64,000 bases of DNA from Eupeodes corollae (GCF_945859685.1 NC_079148.1:91145007-91209006); one strand, 5' to 3'; shown: positions 11,451 to 24,366, numbered from the stretch's first letter. Notes: generated from the letters alone by a model not told the origin. Translations and numbers: made by a program.

Positions 11451-14400
11451 AGATGTTGATTTTACACCTTTTCAAGATTTTTGTTTTTAATTTTCTTTAC
11501 GTACAAACCTTCTCTGGACTTTCACGAATAATTCAAGACCAAAATTAGCCAAATCGGTAAAGGCATTGTTGAGTTATAACATTACAACGAAAAGTGGCAT
11601 TGATTTTTATATATATAGATATCTGTGGTACAACTTTGTCAATTGTTTTCTACATTCGTTCCCAAAAATGGAGGTTCAATCGAACCATTACAGAAGAGTG
11701 GTATTTCAATCGGACACTGTAAATTCATCAACTTTTGGCCAACGCACGATGAGTCATAAAGCTTATGCAGTTAAGCTGTATAAGTAAAGATTTGTTAGTA
11801 ATTTAACGATATTCACCAAAAAGCTATTTGCTTACAAAAACAACTAAGCTCTTTGTTTTCACACAATTTAAAAAAAAAACTTTAGTAATGCTTTAAATAA
11901 TTTTCATAAGAGAAAGACCAAATATTCAGATTCTTAAAAAGAAACCTTGAATAAGGGATCGCCAACTTAATATTGAGGTGCCTTTAAAGACCCGACACCC
12001 ATCTTAAATTCCATCTTATTTTTTGAAGCACATAAATATTGTAAGACTTTCTTAAAATATTTTTTTATTTTTAAAATTGATTTTCTATATTTCTACAAAT
12101 ATTTATAAGATCTAAAATAAATAAATATCCTTTTTGAAGTGAATTTGCTTTGAACACTCTAGAACTGAGATTTAAACAAAAAAGCTACGTTTCAATACAA
12201 TTCCTATCATTTCTGAGTGATATGCACAAAACCAATTCTCTAATTTTGTTTTTCTTTATTCGGACAAAGACAAACAAATTTTGTTATTGAACCAAAAGCG
12301 TACCCTTATAAAACCGTTTTTTGTTTTCAAGTTTTCTCAAGAACTAATCAACCGATTTCAATAATCTTCTCTTCAAGCTCTTGTCGATCGTCAAATTTTC
12401 AAATGGATAATGATTTTTGATGATCAAAAATGTAATATTTTTTATTTTTTAAAAATGAATAATTATCATCTACGTTTTTTAAGAAATAAAATTCCATTTA
12501 AATTTTTGAGAAAAACTCATTTTGAAGGTACATCTTTAAATCTTAAAGTATAGAAAGAATTGTTAAACAGGATTTTTTGCACAAATAAGTAAGTTCTAGC
12601 GACCCAGTCGGACATTATAAATATTTCTATCAAAATTGTTTTCTGTTGAATAGAACTTTTAAAATCTTAAAAGAACTAAAGAAATCTACTTTTTCAAGTG
12701 AATTGGTCTTAGATGTTCTAAAACAAACACGAATTTCAAGATTATAAATGTCCCAAAAATAGCAACTAAGAAAACGAATGGCTAATTCAAAAACAGAATG
12801 CAAGTTTCATATCTGTTTATATGAACACCTTTAATCTCTTGATAATTGAAGCGAAAAGTAATTCTGAAACGTGTAATTTGGGACTGTCATATAAAAGTTT
12901 CCTCCCAGCTTATTTGTTCACCTTAATTTATTTTCATTTTATTTTATTTCCTTAAATTCAAGAAACAAACATTTTTCTCTCTCCAATTTTTAAGTTTTGT
13001 TGACTCCTTTAAGATCAAAATATTTTCTAGCATCAGCTCCAATCTTCGAGTAAGCAGACTGATAGTGATAGTAATATTAGACTCCTTAAAATTGTATTTG
13101 AAAAAACTAAGTCATAAAAAGCCAGAAAATTCTTGATATCAGATTCTTTCTTATTTTCTGGGTGTTTGAATTTTTGTAGCATTTTTGACATTAATAGAAT
13201 TGCCTACAAAAAAATATATTCTCTTTGGAAAAAAGCTAAGTTTCAAAATAATTTCTTCCATTTCTGCGTGAAAACAATAAAAACCTTCTAAACTATTCTG
13301 TTTTGCTCCAGAACATTAAGAAATATTTTTAAGCGGCTTTCAAAAACTCGTCTTTATTTAAAGTGTCAGCCTGTATATATTGTACGAAATTAGCCATCAT
13401 GCCTATCAAAATTAGTTGCGTTCGGTTTTAGGTTTCAGGTTTTTTTTTAAGTTGGAACAAACTTGTTGGCTTGGCAATTTTCCCACTGCGATCTATATAC
13501 CTCTGTAATTTACATTTAAAAAACAATCCGACGGTAAACTTCTACATAAAATAGTTTCCTATTTTTTGTTGGATGGATTCCAACCTTTAAAATTATAATT
13601 CTTGAATTCATATTGGATTTTTTCAAACGTTAACTATAGTTTGGAAAGGATGTTCTGCATTCAGTTTCTAATATAATGTTGACAGTTGATTGATCCGTTT
13701 ATATACTAATTTGTTTGTTGAAATTATATCAAAATTCCTTGCTTAAAGTTAATCATCCATTCTTATACATTAGATTGTTTTTGTACAAAATAATATTCTT
13801 CCAATTTACATATTAAATTATACATCACTTCCTTCGGAAACCTTAAAATATTCAAGTATTTTTATATTCCAAAGTACCTCTTTGTATATGCGAGAGTACA
13901 TTCTAAATACTTAGAATTTTAGTGCGTCGCATATCTTATTCCACATTTTTGTATCACAATCACTCCAAAATTCAACAATAATCAGATCATTTTTCAACAA
14001 AACAATGTAAATCACCTATTAAAACGTATTAGAAAAAATTGCATCAATCTTTTCCCTTAAGCCTTCGTTGCTTCCAATTTCAGAAGATGAAACCAATTAA
14101 TGTTACACGCTAAAAAAGACGTTATAATCTAGGACAAGGTATTACATATGTGTGTATATTCCGGTGGTGGCTGCCAAAGTATCTCTATTATGACCATAGT
14201 TCTTAGCATAAACATTTTTAAAAACATTTCAACATAATATGTAGCTGTAGAAGCTATTAAGCTGTATACATAAATACTTCAGTAAACATCGCAGCGTAAT
14301 AATTCGTCTCCTTATCGAATACAAGGTGCCAATTCCATCCTGACTTCAACAACCAAAAAAAAAGAACAAAATTATTTCCACCTGCATCATGAAAACATCA

Positions 14401-14550
14401 AGACCACCTTTAAGAAAAGTCACTCTAAAGTTAGATTTATTTTAAAGGCGGCAAAAGAAACACAAGCATCTTCAAATGTTAATAACAAATAACACCGTGA
14501 GTAATAAGTAAGTATACCTAAGTATGTCTTATAAGCAGACAAAACTCTGA
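11450..14550. other. Long AT-rich stretch with no supportable gene
   Basis: Read in all frames; only short open frames with no recognisable motifs. It lies between the Helitron remnant and the GC-richer 5' region of the Dorsocross-like gene, so it is a natural place for upstream enhancers, but none can be pointed to from sequence alone. Confidence 0.35.
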
Positions 14551-14554
14551 TTAT

Positions 14555-15386
14555 AACACGAAAAGGAGGAGCTTGGAGTTTTTGATTCACGTGTGCGTGA
14601 CGGTGACGACACGACGCGACGCGGCGTTAAAATTTTAAAAATGGAGTCAACCAACACATGAGGTGTTACACCGAGGGCTAGAAGTTGTTGTTTTCATGCA
14701 AGCAGCCAATAAGCGTTCGGCCATAGCGTTCTTAAATGGAAACTACAATCATTCGAAAACCTGTTGAGTGTTTTTATCTTTGTCGCATTTACTCGCATTG
14801 GTTGGAATATTGAAACATGCATCATAGAGGGTGATGATCGGTGAAGATCGGAAAGAGACACAGGCAAGATCCAAGAGGCACCTTGAAGTTGAGCTCCAGG
14901 AGAAGTGTTGAAAACAGGTAGTTCAGCTTGGCATTGTTGTTGTCCATCTTTATAGTTTCAGCATCTTACGAATCTCTTTTGCAAGGCACCTAAACCTCAC
15001 TGCTGACTGGGACTGCACAACAAGATATCGACACCGAAATCAACATCAGTGATCGCAGTCAGGCGGTACAAAAAAAAAATCTTTAGAAAGAAACTTGCTT
15101 CGGATATTTGGAAGTAACAGGTCAGTTAAAGGACGAATGCCGATTCGTAAAGACGTCGAACTTCGCTCGTTTGTGAATTATATTGTTGAATGTGAAGACT
15201 GAAGAGTGTCGGGACCGGTCGTTGTAGAAAAAATATAACAACATTGATTTTATTGAAAAACTTAAAAAGTGATTGTGATAAAAAACAAAACTGCCAACTA
15301 AATACAAAAAAATAAAGAAAGTGGAAAAATTAAAAATACGAAATTAGAAATACTAAAAAATATTGTATCTATAACTAAACTTCATT
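14555..15386 (+). promoter_or_regulatory. Putative promoter/5' UTR region of the Dorsocross-like gene
   Basis: Composition changes sharply from the AT-rich surroundings to a CpG-containing block (gtgcgtgacggtgacgacac near 14590). This block runs up to the first coding exon. An in-frame TAA at 15372-15374 fixes the open frame start, so 15375-15386 is untranslated. A site AGGTGT-T-ACACC at 14661-14672 resembles two facing T-box half-sites and might be autoregulatory. The transcription start was not identified. Confidence 0.4.
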
Positions 15387-15477
15387 ATGATAACAATGAA
15401 TGAATTTGTGGATTTACGTATGCAGCAGCACATTGCTCATGAAATTTATCGACATCAGATAATGCAAAGGATTCCTG
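15387..15477 (+). CDS. Doc: Doc exon 1 (coding)
   Basis: Encodes the first 30 residues (MITMNEFVDLRMQQHIAHE and onward to QRIP) plus one base. The donor is G|GTAAGA. The splice-site phase fits exon 2 exactly and makes a D codon. Confidence 0.88.
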
Positions 15478-18400
15478 GTAAGATATTACAATGGTTACAT
15501 TTCCATACGAAGCCTTAGTTTTGAGTCGGGAGCTATTTGAATCAAAAACCAAAACACCGTCGGAACTTTGCAATTCACTTAATTTGTTTAAGAAGTTAAT
15601 CAAGTCTTCTATAATTCAAAACAAGTTTTGTTGTCATTATGATTAACTATTTTTACGCAAAATCATATTTTCCCGTTTTTAAGCAAAGCTTTTTATAGAA
15701 ATCAAAGATGACAAACAAGAAAAACGCGCCCGCCTGCATTTGTGGATCTATTAATTAACATTTAAGCAAGCTCTTTTAGGACAAAAATATAAAAGTATCT
15801 ATATACATATCTATCTGTCTTAACATTTGAACTGATTGGTTTACAACTATAATTTAACACTCATTGTTTCAAATGAAGTTAACCACATGTTTTATTAATT
15901 TTCAATTAACATAACTTAAACTTCAATAACAACAACAAGAAATGTTAAATTTTGACACTTGTATGTACATAATTTTAGCGAACAATTAAAAATTATTTCG
16001 AATAAAAAATAAGTTCAAAAGTTCAACAACATATATCATAAAACTAGTTAGTTGTCCATCGATGTTTAGCTGACTAGTTGGACAGTTTTGCAAATGTAGC
16101 TTTGATGTAAATTATTTTAAATCTTTAGTTTGCTTAACTTTTTACGGTTATTATTATAATATTTAATTTAATTCAGATACACATTGTATAAAATGCACGA
16201 ATTTATTAAAAAGTCTGAAATATCTGGAATATATTTGATTTAGCTACATAATTTTTGTAAGAGTTTATGATAAATGTTTTACTTATATTTAAAGAAAAAT
16301 AACTAAAACAATTTGATAACGGAATTCAAGAAATGTTGCTATACTTTGAAGTTTCAGTCTTATTTATCTTCCAAAGTTTATGTATGACACCCATCTTGAT
16401 TTGGTCTGCTGCTGAGTTACTTATTTAAGAGTCTCTAATCTAGCATTAAAAGAAAAGCGTTCAAAATGTTTAAGCGAAAATACCATCCTTGATTAATTTA
16501 TGTACGTCGCTTGAATACCGATATAATTTATTATGCCGCACCTTTTTTACCGTCACTCAACTCTTTTTAAACTATTTAATCGTTATACTCACGCTTGCAG
16601 GATTCTCATCAGCATAACCTCGTACCCAACTTCAGCTTCAACCTACCCTATGCAGAGATTTGTTTTTGAGCCGTACAAACCGAATGTTGAATACTTTACT
16701 ATACGCTATGTCTCTACCGGTCATTAAAATCTTCATGAATTCAAAACGAATGTGCACCGAAACGACCTGTGTTTTTCGCAAAGAAGTCTTGAGTTGAAAA
16801 GCATAAACTTCCGCTTCATTCAATACAAAACTCCAAAAAACAAAACTTTATGGCTGTTTACATCAATGTTTGGGAAAAATATCGATTATTTATCATCATA
16901 TCCTTGCAAAAATATCAAGACTTACTATTTACGGGAGGACAAAAATATAATTCGGTAGAATAATTTTTATTCTACCCTAATTTTTGGTATAACCGTGTTT
17001 TTTCAAAATTTGTTTTGTATTCAATTGGAAAACCACATAAGTCATACATTTTACTCAAATATTGTTTTTGCGTCGCATTATTTTATTTGACTGCGGCCAT
17101 TTATATTTAAAAAAGTTTATTAATAGCAGACCATAACTTAATATTCAACTTCTCGAACTCGAATTCTTGAACTTATTATTTATTCAGATAATATTTTGTA
17201 CATATTTCACGTCATTTATTTAAAAACTTTGAATTCCAGAAAACTGAGTTCAGTTTTATAAAGAAATGTGAAATTGAATATTTCAATATTTTATACTCTT
17301 AAAAATCTTCTCTTGCTGCTTCGGAAGTGAGAACGTTGTTTATCTTACTAAATTAGTTTGAAGAACATTAGAAGGTCCGCAGTTTTTCCAGTTTCGTCAA
17401 TTTTGATAGAACTTACTTACTTAAGGTGGCGCTACAGTCTTCTGTAAACTAGGGCCTCACCCAACAAACTTCTCCATCTAGCTCGGTCCCTAGCTAGATG
17501 TCTCCAGCTTCTCGCTCCAAGTTGGGTGAGGTCACTTTCCACTTGTGTGCGCCACATGATCCGCGGTGTTCTTCTTCTGCGCTGTCGTTAGAAACTATCC
17601 TTTAATTTGTTTTCGGTTATTTAAGAATCGATTTAGGGACTTACAATAAGCAACCTTCTCAACTAGTTAACTAAGAAAAGCTTGCGAAACATCTATGATT
17701 TATGTTTATTTATTTAACTATTTATTAACTTAAAACCTAATTTTTCAGATCCTTTTCCACCATTACTGCCAATCCCAATTCCAAGGCATATAATACTTCC
17801 TCCTCGAGTTAGCTTACCTGGAGTTGAAGCAACTCTTCAAAATGATGATTTATGGAAACAATTTCATCAAATCGGAACCGAAATGATTATAACAAAGAGT
17901 GGAAGGTAAGAAACCAATTTTTACTAAAATCACTTCTAATTTAAAAAAAAGTTAATAATTAGAAATCATGTTTAGTTGAAATGAGCAATTTTTTTTTTAG
18001 ATTTTCCATTTTAATACTGATCTCGTCAGGAAATATCTTTAAATAGATTCTTTCCGTTCGGTTTCCTAACGACTTTGGTCTTAAATTGTTGTTAGCTTAG
18101 ATAGAAACGATATGATTAAAAATTACAAGATAAAAATTATTGGTACCGACTTGTATCCAAAAATTTAATTGAATCGAAAAATGGACTGTTTTTTTTCAGA
18201 GTAGCTCAAAAAAATATTCCTGCAAAAGCTTTATCAATGCACTAAAAAAATGTTAAAAGACAGAATTTTGTGGAGTAGTAAGTAACATATAATAGGAAAA
18301 AGGTACATATGTATATATATACATTTGTATATAGCAAATATAATAGTTAACAAAAACATATTCCTGAGAATCAAAAATGTATATTCGTGGCGTCATCTTT

Positions 18401-21400
18401 TCTTTAACGCCACTCAAAGGTAAATTTTGGTGAAATTGCCACGTTGATCTTATTTAAACAAGAGTTTCTAGTGTACTAAAAGCGTACTCTTGTAGGACCA
18501 TAATTTTCAAACACACATTCACTTATCCTTTATTTTTGATGACTAGACACACGTTGGCACTGACTCTGACGCTGACGGCGCTGTCGGTTATCCTCTTGAA
18601 GACTAGACAAATACAAACCGTAAATTTCAACGAAATTTACTTTAAAATGTTCGTAGGTAAAATAATGTATTTACATACTGGCTAAAGGAATATCTCTATT
18701 TACATAACAATACAGGGTGGCCCTTAAGAAAAAGATGGAACTAACAAATCGTATACAATTCTCCAATTAGAAATATTACTATCAATGGCCATAATGGAGA
18801 AAGTCTTTTTGATAGAACAAAACTATTCAAAGCCAAAAATGAAGTTTTTAATTTTCTTATTTATAAATATTCAAACAAATTACTTGTGATACAAAATAGG
18901 TACTTTACAATTTTAAATCAAGAAATATTTCGTCTTTTCATTGTTGCACCACCCTGTGGTTACTAGGTAAGACCCTATGTCTTTATGAGCGGCTTTTTAA
19001 CATCCTATAAAGTAAATAAATAGCGGTGTTTTATGCAATAAAATACTAGGTTTACATAACATTTGAATTATCTATGAAATTATATGAAATAAAATTCTAA
19101 GTGTTGTTCTAAACATCTTTTATTAATTATAGTTGTAGCGATTAGATCGAATGTCTTGCCTCAAGAAATGGTATCAATTTGATTTAGGACAGGAGCAATT
19201 ATCGCCTTTAAACTTAAACCTCCAATTGTGTTGTCTCCTCTATTTGGTAAAGGTTTTTACCAATACCATAATTTGAATTGTATAAAAGAGAGTCAAAAGG
19301 AGTTTATCCCGAAAGCCTTCAGTAATAAGAAACATTTTTTTAATACAAATGAATATCACACATAAACCAGCCAACCTATACCTCCTAAACATATACCTTT
19401 CTATATATTTACTTTTAATCCGCGACAAGATGATATCAATGCAATCAATGAGCTACGATTTATTTTATTGTAATTAATCATTCTGGTGATAGGCACACTG
19501 CATGCCTACCCAACTGTCAGACGAACAAAAACGTCGGCGCCATGGAATACCACCTGCTGACCTGCTAACTATGGGAACTGAGAACCCAATGCTGATGGTC
19601 AATTCAAATAAGAGATCTCATCCCTTGAGTAGTGTAGCTGTAGCCGTAGCGCCTCTTGAAATTTGCTCAGGAATTTTTGTTGGTTTTTGTGTTGATTGCT
19701 TTGTGTGTTGTGTGTTTTTTCAAATATTTAATTTTGTTTGTTTTTTGTTGTTTTTGTTTTTATTTTTTTTTATTTAAAAACCAGACGTGCGATGATGTTT
19801 AATTTATTCTAATTAATCATTGTAATTATATCAACTATGTAAGATATGGTGTAGACGCACTATTTGTTTTTTTTTATACTTTTACCTGAAGATACTTATT
19901 TGTTTTTTCTTTTGTTTTGTTTTTGCAGACGGATGTTTCCATCGATGCGCCTGTCAATATCCGGTCTTGAAGAAGAATCGAATTATTGTGTTCTCTTGGA
20001 AATGGTTCCTATTGGTGATTGTCGATACAAATTTTCTGGATCTCAATGGGTGCCAGCTGGTGGTGCAGAGCCTCAGAGCCCGCAGAGAATGTTTTTGCAC
20101 ACAGATAGCCCGGCTTCGGGAGCACATTGGCAAGCGCAACCTATTCTTTTTAACAAAGTTAAGCTAACGAATAACACCTTGGACAGTAACGGACATGTAA
20201 GTTAATTAATTTAAAAATACCAACTATGTAGATTTTAGTTTTTCATTCATAGAAAACTTGCTCAGAAACTTTACATAGATCTTTGATCATCTCAATTTTG
20301 GTGCAGGGATTTCCTGTTAAAAACACCTTTTTTTAAATTCAATTTTCCGATACAAAAAAAATTGAAGAAATAACTTTGTATTAAGCTTTTTATTATTTTT
20401 CAAGACTTTTGAAATAAGAGGTTTCAAGGGGCCAGTTATAGCTTACATTAAAATCGATCCGGACAAATTTTCGAATCGATAGTTGGCGGTGTTTAACTTT
20501 AAATAAAAATGAAAATTATATACTAATCGATGGGAAATCTCACAAAGCATTTGTTTTGAAAAGAAAAATTGTAATTGTGCATTGATTTTTCTCTAAAAAT
20601 GTATTTTTCTATTTTCCGGACGGAACTTTATTTTCCTGAACAGCTGATACTTTTATGTTCAAAAGTGAAACGAATCGTTCCACTAATTTGTGTTCAACTT
20701 TCACACAATTCCAATGGCAGATTTCTGTCAACACAATTTTTCGGTGGATTTCAATCACGAAATTATTTTCAATGGCAGACATGTCTAATCATAGCTTTAA
20801 ACGACCTGTCAAAAAATTCCAATGTTTGTTTTCAATGATGAAAACTAATGATGATAGCTATAATTGGCGCCTAAGTCAAAATTTCACTTTTGCCACCATA
20901 TTACGATTCGGTTAGTTTTTTTAGATGTAGAAGAAAGAAAACCAAGAGATTGGTAAAAATTTGGAACGTATCTTATTTTGATTATTTTTGTTTCTTTTTT
21001 TAGATTGTCCTTGCTAGCATGCATAAATATCAACCAAGAATTCATATTATACGGACATCGGATCCTACACAAATACCGTGGTCACCACAGCAAGCATTTG
21101 TGTTTCCAGAAACAGAATTTGTTGCCGTTACTGCATATCAGGTAAGAATATTTTTTTAAATTCTAAGAATTTAAAATTTTGGTGTACAATAACTTTTCAC
21201 TGAAGAATTCTGACAAATAAATTTTTAAATTAGGTCTGTTCGTGTACCTTTTTAAAACAGTCTAATTTTACGAAAAACTACGAAATTTAACTAAATCCTG
21301 TTCGCGTACTCAAAAACTTCGTAGTTTTTCGTAAAAGAGAGTGCTCACGAGAGAGTAAAATATTTCTCCAACCTACGAATATTAACCCAAGAAATTTCTT

Positions 21401-22806
21401 TGGGCTGATTTGTGAGAAGTGTCAAATTTGATAGAACTTCAAATAAATTAAATAAATTGCTCACTTTTGCTGTCACTTATAAAACTAAAAATTCTTTTCC
21501 CAAAGGAATCCAACAAGATTGCAATTTTTAAAGTTTTAATTTAATCAAATTTGTTAATAAAAAAAAACAATGGACTAGCGTGATGTTGCTCGAAGTTCAT
21601 GTTGTCTTAATAAATCAATTTATTCATGATCTAGATCTGTTATTACTCAAATTTCTTTTGGCATTATTGATTTGATTTTAAGTCAAACCTGCGGATCTGG
21701 TTTTTGGGCAGATTTACCTTTGTTTGCAAAAACACTAATACAATTTTTAAAAAAAAGTTTAGCTTGGATTATGTCAGTACTACCACACTACATAGTACGT
21801 TCATGAAGTTACATAAATACAATGCTAAACAAATAAAAATGTCCAATTGTGTTCCATGCGCCACGAAAATAAATCAATTTTTGAAGAAAATCTGAATTTA
21901 CCCATGGAAATTGACAAAAATTAAAGCATTTAAAATAGTGTTAGTTTCAATATAAAATCAATATTAAACTTCATTGTCACAATTGTATGACAAAAAAGAA
22001 ATAATTGTGTACCATAGTTTTTAGTTAGTTTCATGAAAATTTACAAATATCTAATCAAAATGTTTGTTTTTGTTTATTTACAGAACGACCGAATCACAAA
22101 ACTTAAAATAGACAATAATCCATTTGCAAAGGGATTTCGGGAAACTGGTCAATCTCGCTGCAAAAGAAAAATGTCATCCTCACCAGAAATTCGATGCACT
22201 ACCAACAATGACACATCACCGTTAAAACTAAATTCCCTACCTAGCACAAGCGGATGTGACGTGATGAATGCAGCAAATGAAGACGATCACGAGTCATCGC
22301 CAAATGTCAAACGAATGAGATCGAATGGCTCAACCTGTTCCATGTCATCACTTGATGAAGTTGGATTTCCCACATCGACGACAAGTAGCAATAGTACAAG
22401 TGGAAAAAACTCTCCCAACATTGATCTTGTTGGCAATGATTTGCAATCTTACCAGCATCCATCACCACGAATCAATATGCCAAACGATGCGTTGATGGTT
22501 CACAAGATGCAAACATTTATGAATCCCTCATTTGCCGACTTGGCTTATTCGTACTTTGAAAGACCTCAATATCCAATGCATATGCATTCTTTTGGAATTC
22601 ATCACCAACAACCGAATGAGATTTCCTTAGAAACTAGTGATGTATCTGAAACTGAAATATCAAATGGAGATGCGCCCATTATTGCCCACCAACCATCAGA
22701 GGTTTCACATTCTGAAGCTGGGGGTGGAGGTGGTGGCGGCGAATTGCTAAGAGCGACCAAAAGCAAAAATTTCTCCATTTCCGCTATTTTGGGAAGTAAA
22801 AGTTAA
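15387..22806 (+). CDS. Doc: Dorsocross-like T-box transcription factor (five exons)
   Basis: Join 15387-15477, 17749-17905, 19929-20196, 21004-21141, 22084-22806; 1377 nt, 458 aa. All splice sites are GT-AG and phases match (CCT G|AT CCT; GGA AG|A CGG; two phase-0 junctions). The T-box spans roughly residues 62-247: LWKQFHQIGTEMIITKSGRR, LEEESNYCVLLEMVPIGD, YKFSGSQWVPAGGAEPQSP, VFPETEFVAVTAYQ, NDRITKLKIDNNPFAKGF. The residues PIGDCRYKFSGSQW and TLDSNGHIVLASMHKY point to the insect Dorsocross group rather than omb, org-1, byn or midline. In Drosophila, Doc proteins are nuclear regulators of amnioserosa and heart development. The C-terminal half is low complexity (Ser/Asn-rich, a Gly run) and ends in an eh1-like motif FSISAILG. 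An alternative start at 15396 has better Kozak-like context (aacaATG). It cannot be assigned to Doc1, 2 or 3. Confidence 0.95.
17418..17595 (-). pseudogene. Non-LTR RT extreme C-terminus in Doc intron 1
   Basis: The minus strand reads RRRTPRIMWRTQVESDLTQL, then GARSWRHLARDRARWRSLL and GEALV. This is the W-x-LA-x-DR-x-x-WR signature that ends the ORF of RTE/R4-like LINEs. It is only about 180 bp, a 5'-truncated insertion inside the first intron. Confidence 0.7.
17749..17905 (+). CDS. Doc: Doc exon 2 (T-box start)
   Basis: Follows the acceptor aatttttcag and encodes a Pro-rich stretch (PFPPLLPIPIPRH) then the T-box start (DDLWKQFHQIGTEMIITKSG). The donor is AG|GTAAG. Confidence 0.94.
18711..18958. 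mobile_element. Small TIR element (MITE-like) in Doc intron 2
   Basis: Begins TA|CAGGGTGG(C)C at 18713 and ends G(CA)CCACCCTG at 18956, giving short inverted ends CAGGGTGG around about 244 bp of AT-rich noncoding DNA. A TA is present on the left only. Size and ends fit a Tc1/mariner-type MITE. The short TIR limits confidence. Confidence 0.5.
19495..19700 (+). other. Unexplained GC-richer open segment in Doc intron 2
   Basis: A patch with codon-like composition inside the AT-rich intron encodes MPTQLSDEQKRRRHGIPPA, then DLLTMGTENPMLM. It starts shortly after an AG preceded by pyrimidine-poor sequence and lacks a convincing donor. It could be a decayed transposon exon, an alternative exon, or chance. 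I do not recognise the protein. Confidence 0.2.
19929..20196 (+). CDS. Doc: Doc exon 3 (T-box core)
   Basis: Follows the acceptor gttttttgcag-type tract ending at 19928 and encodes RMFPSMRLSISG through LTNNTLDSNGH, 89 codons without interruption. The donor is CAT|GTAAGT. Confidence 0.96.
21004..21141 (+). CDS. Doc: Doc exon 4 (T-box)
   Basis: 46 codons, IVLASMHKYQPRIHIIRT through VAVTAYQ, between the acceptor tttttttag and the donor CAG|GTAAGA. Both boundaries are phase 0. Confidence 0.96.
21266..21336. repeat. 19-bp perfect inverted repeat in Doc intron 4
   Basis: Arms 21266-21284 (ttttacgaaaaactacgaa) and 21318-21336 are exact reverse complements around a 33-nt spacer. A flanking direct repeat ctgttcgYgtacY occurs near 21236 and 21297. 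It may be a MITE fragment or a structured intron element. Confidence 0.85.
22084..22806 (+). CDS. Doc: Doc exon 5 (T-box end and C-terminal domain)
   Basis: Begins NDRITKLKIDNNPFAKGF after the acceptor at 22082-22083 and runs 240 codons to TAA at 22804-22806. After the basic end of the T-box (SRCKRKM) come Ser-rich segments, a YFERPQYPMHMHS patch, seven consecutive Gly codons and the C-terminal FSISAILGSKS. Confidence 0.95.
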   Translation, partial: NDRITKLKIDNNPFAKGFRETGQSRCKRKMSSSPEIRCTTNNDTSPLKLNSLPSTSGCDVMNAANEDDHESSPNVKRMRSNGSTCSMSSLDEVGFPTSTTSSNSTSGKNSPNIDLVGNDLQSYQHPSPRINMPNDALMVHKMQTFMNPSFADLAYSYFERPQYPMHMHSFGIHHQQPNEISLETSDVSETEISNGDAPIIAHQPSEVSHSEAGGGGGGGELLRATKSKNFSISAILGSKS

Positions 22807-22885
22807 AATCATGAATATTGTATAAATTAATGCGATTTTATTAAAGTGCAAATACACATTTCATAAATTAAAGAAGAAAATTGTA

Positions 22886-22891
22886 AATAAA
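22886..22891 (+). terminator. Candidate poly(A) signal of the Dorsocross-like gene
   Basis: AATAAA 79 nt after the stop codon. A second AATAAA lies at 23002-23007. Either could define the transcript end. Confidence 0.5.
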
Positions 22892-22899
22892 ATATTATT

Positions 22900-24366
22900 A
22901 TCAACTCACAAAAATTGATGTAGAAGAATACATTTCACAGTTCACAGTTTTTTTATCAATAATCTCCCATAAATATATGTTAGTTAATTTCATGTATAAA
23001 TAATAAAAACTAAAATTAAAATCTAGTTCTGTAAGATAATTTAAAAAGAAAATTATAGTTAATAAAAATAAAAATAACTCTAAAAATTAAAAAATAATAT
23101 TTGTTTATACTTAAATATTATTTAGTCCAAATTCATAGAGCAATGAGGTATTCCAGATGCTCAGTACTTCCCAGTACAAGTAATAAGTACTAGTACTTGC
23201 TTCTTACGGTGGATCCTAATATTTTATCAGGGGGTCACACATTTAACGTAAGAATGAGTTTTTGGCCACCATTTAAAAATGTTCTTCTTTAATGTTCCGT
23301 AAAGGAGGCTGACGAAATTTAAACAACATGATGTATATCTTAACCTTACAACCAATTGACATTCAAATAAACAGCTGCTCATGTAAAAATCTTGGGAATG
23401 TGGGATAAATTGTTTTGAATCATACAAAAATTAAGTTTAATCAATCCACCTAAACAGAATAATTTGTGTAATTTTTGGAAATGGGCCGTATTTCACTTTT
23501 TATTCCAATTGTAAGCAGAGGAATAAGAGAATCCTCAAACAGAAAGCTTCAGAGAAATGTTAAAAAGTGTCTTCCTTCTCCAAAAATGTATTTATTCTTT
23601 TATTTATAAAACAAATATTCTAAATTTAGCAATAAATTAGTTTTCACTTACATTTTGCTGATCTGAATTGTCTAGAATCAATGCTTTCACGTGAAAGCCC
23701 AGTATTACCGACGTTACCGACAGAAACACAGATTCACTTCGAATGAATTGCAGAATAATGATAAGTGAAAATTCAAGTAAAATTCGCCCCGATGAATAGC
23801 AGAATAGGACTGTAAATCTGTCATATTTAAGAACTAAAATACAATAGTTTAAAGTTATTTTGGTGCATTTTAAACAGAAATTTTAGAAATCGTGTTGAAA
23901 CATAGCTTATTTTTAAAAAATATATTCCATTCTTGTTGACATTTCTACGAGTATAAATACGAAAAACGCTACAAAAACAGATGCAAAAACCCAGAATTTT
24001 CGAAATTTTTAAGAAAATTGATGTTTAGGCTCCAGCTATTGATATCATTGGGCAGGTTCAGGCTACATAAAGGATTTGAAAGTTAAGCAAGTTTCTAGTA
24101 TCTGATTGGCTAGCTGACAAAAAATGACCTTCCAATTAAGGCAACTTAAATGGGAAGTTGACTGGAAAGTTAGTCATGAAAAATATCCCTAACTATCGCG
24201 TCAAGTCTGATACTATCAAAACGACAGTTGATATGGTTTTTCATTCAACCATTTTAGTTTTGGTTTTAGTATAATAGGTATACAATTTTAAACAATTGTC
24301 TTATCTCTAAAATGTTTTTAGTCTGCAGTTTTAATAAAGGCTTAATTAGATTGTTATGAGTTGTTA
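22900..24366. other. AT-rich region downstream of the Dorsocross-like gene
   Basis: Contains the likely 3' UTR end and then intergenic DNA. No coding or repeat signal was found apart from simple AT tracts. Confidence 0.35.
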
